DNA of 25,567 nt from Caldilineaceae bacterium (GTDB lineage: Bacteria > Chloroflexota > Anaerolineae > Caldilineales > Caldilineaceae): assembly GCA_022842065.1 (NCBI GenBank), contig JALHQH010000085.1, forward strand, positions 1 through 25,567, read 5' to 3'. The notes below the pieces were generated by a model. It saw only the letters and a program-made list of their open reading frames with translations, searched no databases and was not told the origin of the DNA. The translations under genes were made by a program, and so were the position numbers. Positions 22,658 to 25,567 of this stretch are shown here, one piece after another. Positions within the stretch are counted from its first letter, which is position 1. Each line of letters begins with the position of its first letter.

Positions 22658-23635
22658 ATGCGTGCCGTCCAAGTCGTAGCCCCCGGCAAGATCGAATTTG
22701 TTGACATTGACCGCCCCTTATTAGAACCGGGCCATGTGATTGTGCGCCCGCGCTATCTCTCGCTCTGTGGCAGTGATGTCCACATGGTCTACTATTCGCA
22801 CCCACACGAATATCCCTTTGGCGTGGGCAGCAGCGGCCACGAGATGGTGGGCGTGGTCGAGGCGGTGAATGCGCCGGGCAGCCCGATCAAGGTCGGTGAC
22901 TGGGCCTTAACCCTTTCGCCGCCACAGTTGGCGATGACCGAATGTTTCCTGGCCCCCGTGGAACATCTCTTTGTGCTGCCGGCCCACAAAGCCCCCCAAC
23001 TGATGTTACAAGCCCAACAGCTGGGCACGGTGATCTTCTCGTGCAAGCGGCTGCCCAATGTGCTCGGCAAAACCGTGGCGGTGATTGGGCAAGGCTCAGC
23101 CGGGCTCTACTTTGACTTTATGCTCCGGCGTATGGGCGCGAGTAAGGTCATCGGCATTGATCGCAAGGCCGCGCGTGTCGCCACGGCTAAACTTTTTGGT
23201 GCAACCCATGCTGTCCATAACGCCGAGGTTGACGCCCTGGCCGCGGTCGCCGAGATCACCAACGGCGCGCTGGCCGATGTCGTGGTCGAGGCCGCGGGTG
23301 AACCAGATTCAATCAACCTGGCACCGGCGTTGGTCAAACCTTATGGTCACCTGCTCTACTTTGGCATCCCGCGCGCCGCGACCATCGCCTTCAACTTTGA
23401 GCTATTTTTCTCCAAATATTGCCACACGATCACCAATTCCGGTGCCGCTTTTGAGCCCGATCAGCTTTCGACCAAACAGGCGCTTGATCTGATCGCCAGC
23501 GGTGAGATTGATGTCGAGCCGCTGATCACCCACACCTTTCCCTTTGAACGGGTGATGGATGCCTATGAATTGGCCCATACACGCGGTGATAACTGTATTA
23601 AAATTTTGGTGGAGATTACAGAGAGGTCGCGATGA
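22658..23635 (+). CDS. Zinc-type medium-chain alcohol/polyol dehydrogenase
   Basis: This 325-residue MDR protein keeps the catalytic zinc site: C37 in LCGSD (36-40) and H61-E62 in SSGHEM. The Rossmann motif is VIGQGSAGL (142-150). The structural four-cysteine loop normally found after the GHE motif is missing, so it belongs to the shorter threonine/sorbitol-like relatives that lack structural zinc. The substrate is probably a secondary hydroxyl of a sugar, polyol or hydroxy acid, with NAD(P). AAGGGA lies before the ATG. Its last codons overlap the next gene by 4 nt (ATGA), so the two are translated together. Confidence 0.87.
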   Translation: MRAVQVVAPGKIEFVDIDRPLLEPGHVIVRPRYLSLCGSDVHMVYYSHPHEYPFGVGSSGHEMVGVVEAVNAPGSPIKVGDWALTLSPPQLAMTECFLAPVEHLFVLPAHKAPQLMLQAQQLGTVIFSCKRLPNVLGKTVAVIGQGSAGLYFDFMLRRMGASKVIGIDRKAARVATAKLFGATHAVHNAEVDALAAVAEITNGALADVVVEAAGEPDSINLAPALVKPYGHLLYFGIPRAATIAFNFELFFSKYCHTITNSGAAFEPDQLSTKQALDLIASGEIDVEPLITHTFPFERVMDAYELAHTRGDNCIKILVEITERSR

Positions 23636-24723
23636 GCAACCAAGCGCCTGATCGCATTCGCATTAACGCCGATGAGATGCGCACCTTTATTGGTACACTC
23701 TTTCAACGCTTGGGCGTTCCTGCCGCCGATGCCCAGATTGCCGCCGATGTGTTGGTGACAGCCGACCTGCGCGGGGTGGAGAGCCACGGGATTAACAACT
23801 TGTGGCAATATACCGATGCCCTGCGCGCCGGTGAGTTAAATCCCCTCCCCAACATCACCCTTGCCAGTGAAACCGGGGTGACGGCATTGGTCGATGGCGA
23901 TGGGGGCTTAGGTTTGGTGGTGGGTGTCAAGGCGATGGAATTATGCATTGCCAAAGCCAGGGAACATGGGGTGGGGATTGCCACGGTACGGCGCAGTCGG
24001 CACTATGGCATGGCCGCCTATCACGCCATGCTTTGCCTGCCCCACGACATGATCGGCGTTTCGCTGACCAACAATGCCGGCGTGGCGATTGTGCCTACCT
24101 ATGGCAACGAACCGATGATTTCCACCAACCCGATCAGCGTGGCCGTGCCCACCGGCAAAGAGATCCCCTATGTGCTGGATATGGCAACCTCGGTGGTCGC
24201 TTTTAGCAAAATTGGCGCGGCCCTAACCAAAGGCGAGAAGATTCCCCTAGGCTGGGTGATTGACGATCAAGGGCAACCCGTGGACGATGCCCAAGCCGCC
24301 TGGGATGGACGGCGGATTTTGCCCCTGGGCAGCACGCCCGAAGGCAGCAGTCACAAGGGGTATGGGCTGGCGGTGCTGGTCGATATCCTCACCGGTGTGC
24401 TCTCTGGCGGCATCTATGGTAACCTGGCTTTCCGCGACCCGCCCGACGATCCGAAGCTACGGGATAGCTCCTCGCACTTCTTTATGGCACTGCGTGTCGA
24501 CGCCTTCCGCCCCATTGATGAGTTCAAGGCGACGATGGATGACATGCTTTCCGCCCTGCGCAATTCCGCCAAAGCGCCGGGCCGGGAACGCATCTACACC
24601 CACGGCGAAAAGGAATACGAAGCCGCGGCCGAGCGCAGCAACTTGGGTATACCCTATCACAGCGCATTTATCCAGCAGTTGCGTGCCCTGGCCACCGAAT
24701 TTGCGGTGCCTTTTGCGTATTGA
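23632..24723 (+). CDS. Malate/L-lactate dehydrogenase (Ldh_2) family NAD(P)-dependent reductase
   Basis: This 363-residue protein belongs to the Ldh_2 family (unrelated in fold to classical lactate dehydrogenases). Conserved marks are TADLRGVESHG with H52, the VRRSRHYGMAAY segment (119-130), LTNNAGVAIVPTYG, and SHKGYGLAVLVDILTGVLSGG. Members reduce 2-keto acids, 2,3-diketogulonate, ureidoglycolate products or the cyclic imines pyrroline- and piperideine-2-carboxylate (DpkA). The last activity would complete a cis-3-hydroxyproline route with the aconitase X at 3971, but distance and family breadth leave it open. It overlaps the upstream MDR gene by 4 nt. Confidence 0.88.
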   Translation: MSNQAPDRIRINADEMRTFIGTLFQRLGVPAADAQIAADVLVTADLRGVESHGINNLWQYTDALRAGELNPLPNITLASETGVTALVDGDGGLGLVVGVKAMELCIAKAREHGVGIATVRRSRHYGMAAYHAMLCLPHDMIGVSLTNNAGVAIVPTYGNEPMISTNPISVAVPTGKEIPYVLDMATSVVAFSKIGAALTKGEKIPLGWVIDDQGQPVDDAQAAWDGRRILPLGSTPEGSSHKGYGLAVLVDILTGVLSGGIYGNLAFRDPPDDPKLRDSSSHFFMALRVDAFRPIDEFKATMDDMLSALRNSAKAPGRERIYTHGEKEYEAAAERSNLGIPYHSAFIQQLRALATEFAVPFAY

Positions 24724-24740
24724 GGTGGCGTAGCGGTGGC

Positions 24741-24789
24741 CAGGTGAATGAATTCACCTGCTGATAGGCAAAACCCGTTGAAACGGGTT
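24741..24789. repeat. Two small hairpins after the last operon
   Basis: CAGGTGAAT/ATTCACCTG forms a palindrome at 24741-24760, and AACCCGTT/AACGGGTT pair at 24772-24789 with a 2-nt loop. The 95-nt spacer separates the + strand operon from the convergent NYN gene, so these may mark transcript ends. No T-run is seen on either side. Confidence 0.7.
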
Positions 24790-24818
24790 AAGGGTGCCAG
24801 CGCTTACCTTGGTTCAAA

Positions 24819-25445
24819 TTACCACTGCGCCGGTTTGGTAAAAACACCAACCCCATCCGCTAGGGTAGCCCCAAATTGGCTATTTTTTAACACCCCAGGC
24901 CGGATATTTTTCACGAAGTGAGCGGTGGCGGCTAAGACCACGCTTGGATGTTTTTGCGGGTTGAGGATGCCAACTAACTTGCCCAGTTCCTCTTTAACAA
25001 ACTTGATCGGTGTCAATAGATCCGAATCATTCGAGACCACCACTGCAGCATCATAGGCATTGCGAAAACCATCGCTCACCAGATGGACGGCAATATTCAC
25101 ATCCGAGCCTTTTTCTTCGGTTTTGATGATCTTGGCGTAGCCGGTCTGCGGTGGGGCCAGCGGCATCATAATTTCGTGGCTGAGAAAATGGCCGTAGATC
25201 AGCTGCAAGTTAGGGATGGTTTGTAATGCACGCAGATAGGTCTGTTGGCGCGTGGCTTGATCGGGGTTTGTGGGGCGGGCGGTAACCGGTGCGGTAAAAT
25301 ACTTGATTTGTAGAATTTCATGGGCCGGCAGTAAAAGTTGACAAAGCTTGCGCAGATCAAGCCAGCGGTAAGGGGTGCCTTTAAGGCAGCCATAATACAA
25401 ATTAAAACCGTCAACATAAACGACAGTTTTCTTTAATTGTGACAT
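24819..25445 (-). CDS. NYN (DUF88/LabA-like) domain PIN-fold protein
   Basis: This 208-residue protein is a NYN-type PIN-like domain. The first acidic strand is VVYVDGFNLYYG with D12 and N15. The middle acidic residues lie in EEKGSDVNIAVHL (D115) and the third strand reads AAVVVSNDSDLLTPI with D140 and D142. These positions would hold the metal for single-stranded RNA cleavage in this fold; the biological substrate of most NYN proteins is unknown. It is the only minus-strand gene, faces the preceding operon tail to tail, and has no recognised partner in the window. The ATG is at 25445-25443 on the minus strand; no strong ribosome-binding site is visible. Confidence 0.87.
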   Translation of the reverse strand: MSQLKKTVVYVDGFNLYYGCLKGTPYRWLDLRKLCQLLLPAHEILQIKYFTAPVTARPTNPDQATRQQTYLRALQTIPNLQLIYGHFLSHEIMMPLAPPQTGYAKIIKTEEKGSDVNIAVHLVSDGFRNAYDAAVVVSNDSDLLTPIKFVKEELGKLVGILNPQKHPSVVLAATAHFVKNIRPGVLKNSQFGATLADGVGVFTKPAQW

Positions 25446-25486
25446 AAGGGAATGGGTAAGGGGTGATTTTGCAAGAAATAAATGAA

Positions 25487-25523
25487 CAATAAAATAACAG
25501 AGACCGCCCTTGCGGACGGTCTC
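25487..25523 (-). terminator. Intrinsic terminator candidate for a minus-strand gene beyond the window
   Basis: On the minus strand, arms GAGACCG (25523-25517) and CGGTCTC (25506-25500), with a further CC/GG pair inside, form a hairpin followed by TGTTATTTTATTG. That T-rich tail suits a rho-independent terminator for a gene to the right of the window. It lies about 55 nt upstream of the NYN start, so it could also be part of that gene's leader. Confidence 0.5.
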
Positions 25524-25567
25524 GCACCCCTTCGCCGAAGCTAACGGGGGGATATGGCTCGATTTTA

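Overview
The window looks like a catabolic region from a Chloroflexota bacterium, most likely the Anaerolineae/Caldilineales lineage. This is inference. It rests on two substrate-binding lipoproteins whose lipobox runs LSACVAP into an Ala/Gly-rich linker, on an F420-type (deazaflavin-dependent) nitroreductase-family protein, on GC-rich coding DNA, and on spacers filled with long inverted repeats. There are no rRNA, tRNA, phage, transposase or CRISPR genes. All genes are on the + strand except a NYN-domain gene at the right end.

Layout. (1) 1-460: repeat/hairpin DNA without a credible gene. (2) 474-9493: seven genes in one direction: PhyH-type Fe(II)/2-oxoglutarate dioxygenase, amidohydrolase-2 enzyme, class III aminotransferase resembling glutamate-1-semialdehyde aminomutase, single-chain aconitase X, an unrecognised 302-residue protein, an enolase-superfamily sugar-acid dehydratase, and a FAD amine/amino-acid oxidoreductase. 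(3) 9494-10796: hairpins and two small unrelated genes (DDN-like deazaflavin-dependent protein, DUF1801). (4) 10869-19025: a consensus promoter next to a GntR-like palindrome, then a complete CUT1 ABC importer (Tat-type lipoprotein, two permeases, MalK-like ATPase), a galactarolactone-cycloisomerase-like enolase, a uronate-dehydrogenase-like SDR and a zinc-independent MDR. (5) 19173-24723: a second good promoter, a second CUT1 importer without its own ATPase, a zinc-type MDR and a malate/L-lactate dehydrogenase-family reductase. (6) 24819-25445, minus strand: a NYN/DUF88 protein.

How the genes may work together. Region 4 reads as uptake and oxidation of a uronic acid or similar sugar: importer, uronate dehydrogenase, then lactone cycloisomerase. 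The last steps (keto-deoxy-hexarate dehydratase, ketoglutarate semialdehyde dehydrogenase) are not in the window. Region 2 holds aconitase X, whose characterised single-chain bacterial members are cis-3-hydroxy-L-proline dehydratases. The Ldh_2 gene at the end of region 5 belongs to the family that contains pyrroline-2-carboxylate reductase. Together they could turn cis-3-hydroxyproline into proline, but the two genes lie 18 kb apart and substrates are unproven. The second importer probably borrows the single ATPase.

The most unusual signal is non-coding. Most longer gene spacers carry their own long, often perfect, inverted repeat. Several are built from degenerate tandem octamers whose sequence differs from spacer to spacer. 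One such octamer array lies in frame inside the aconitase X gene, exactly between its two domains.
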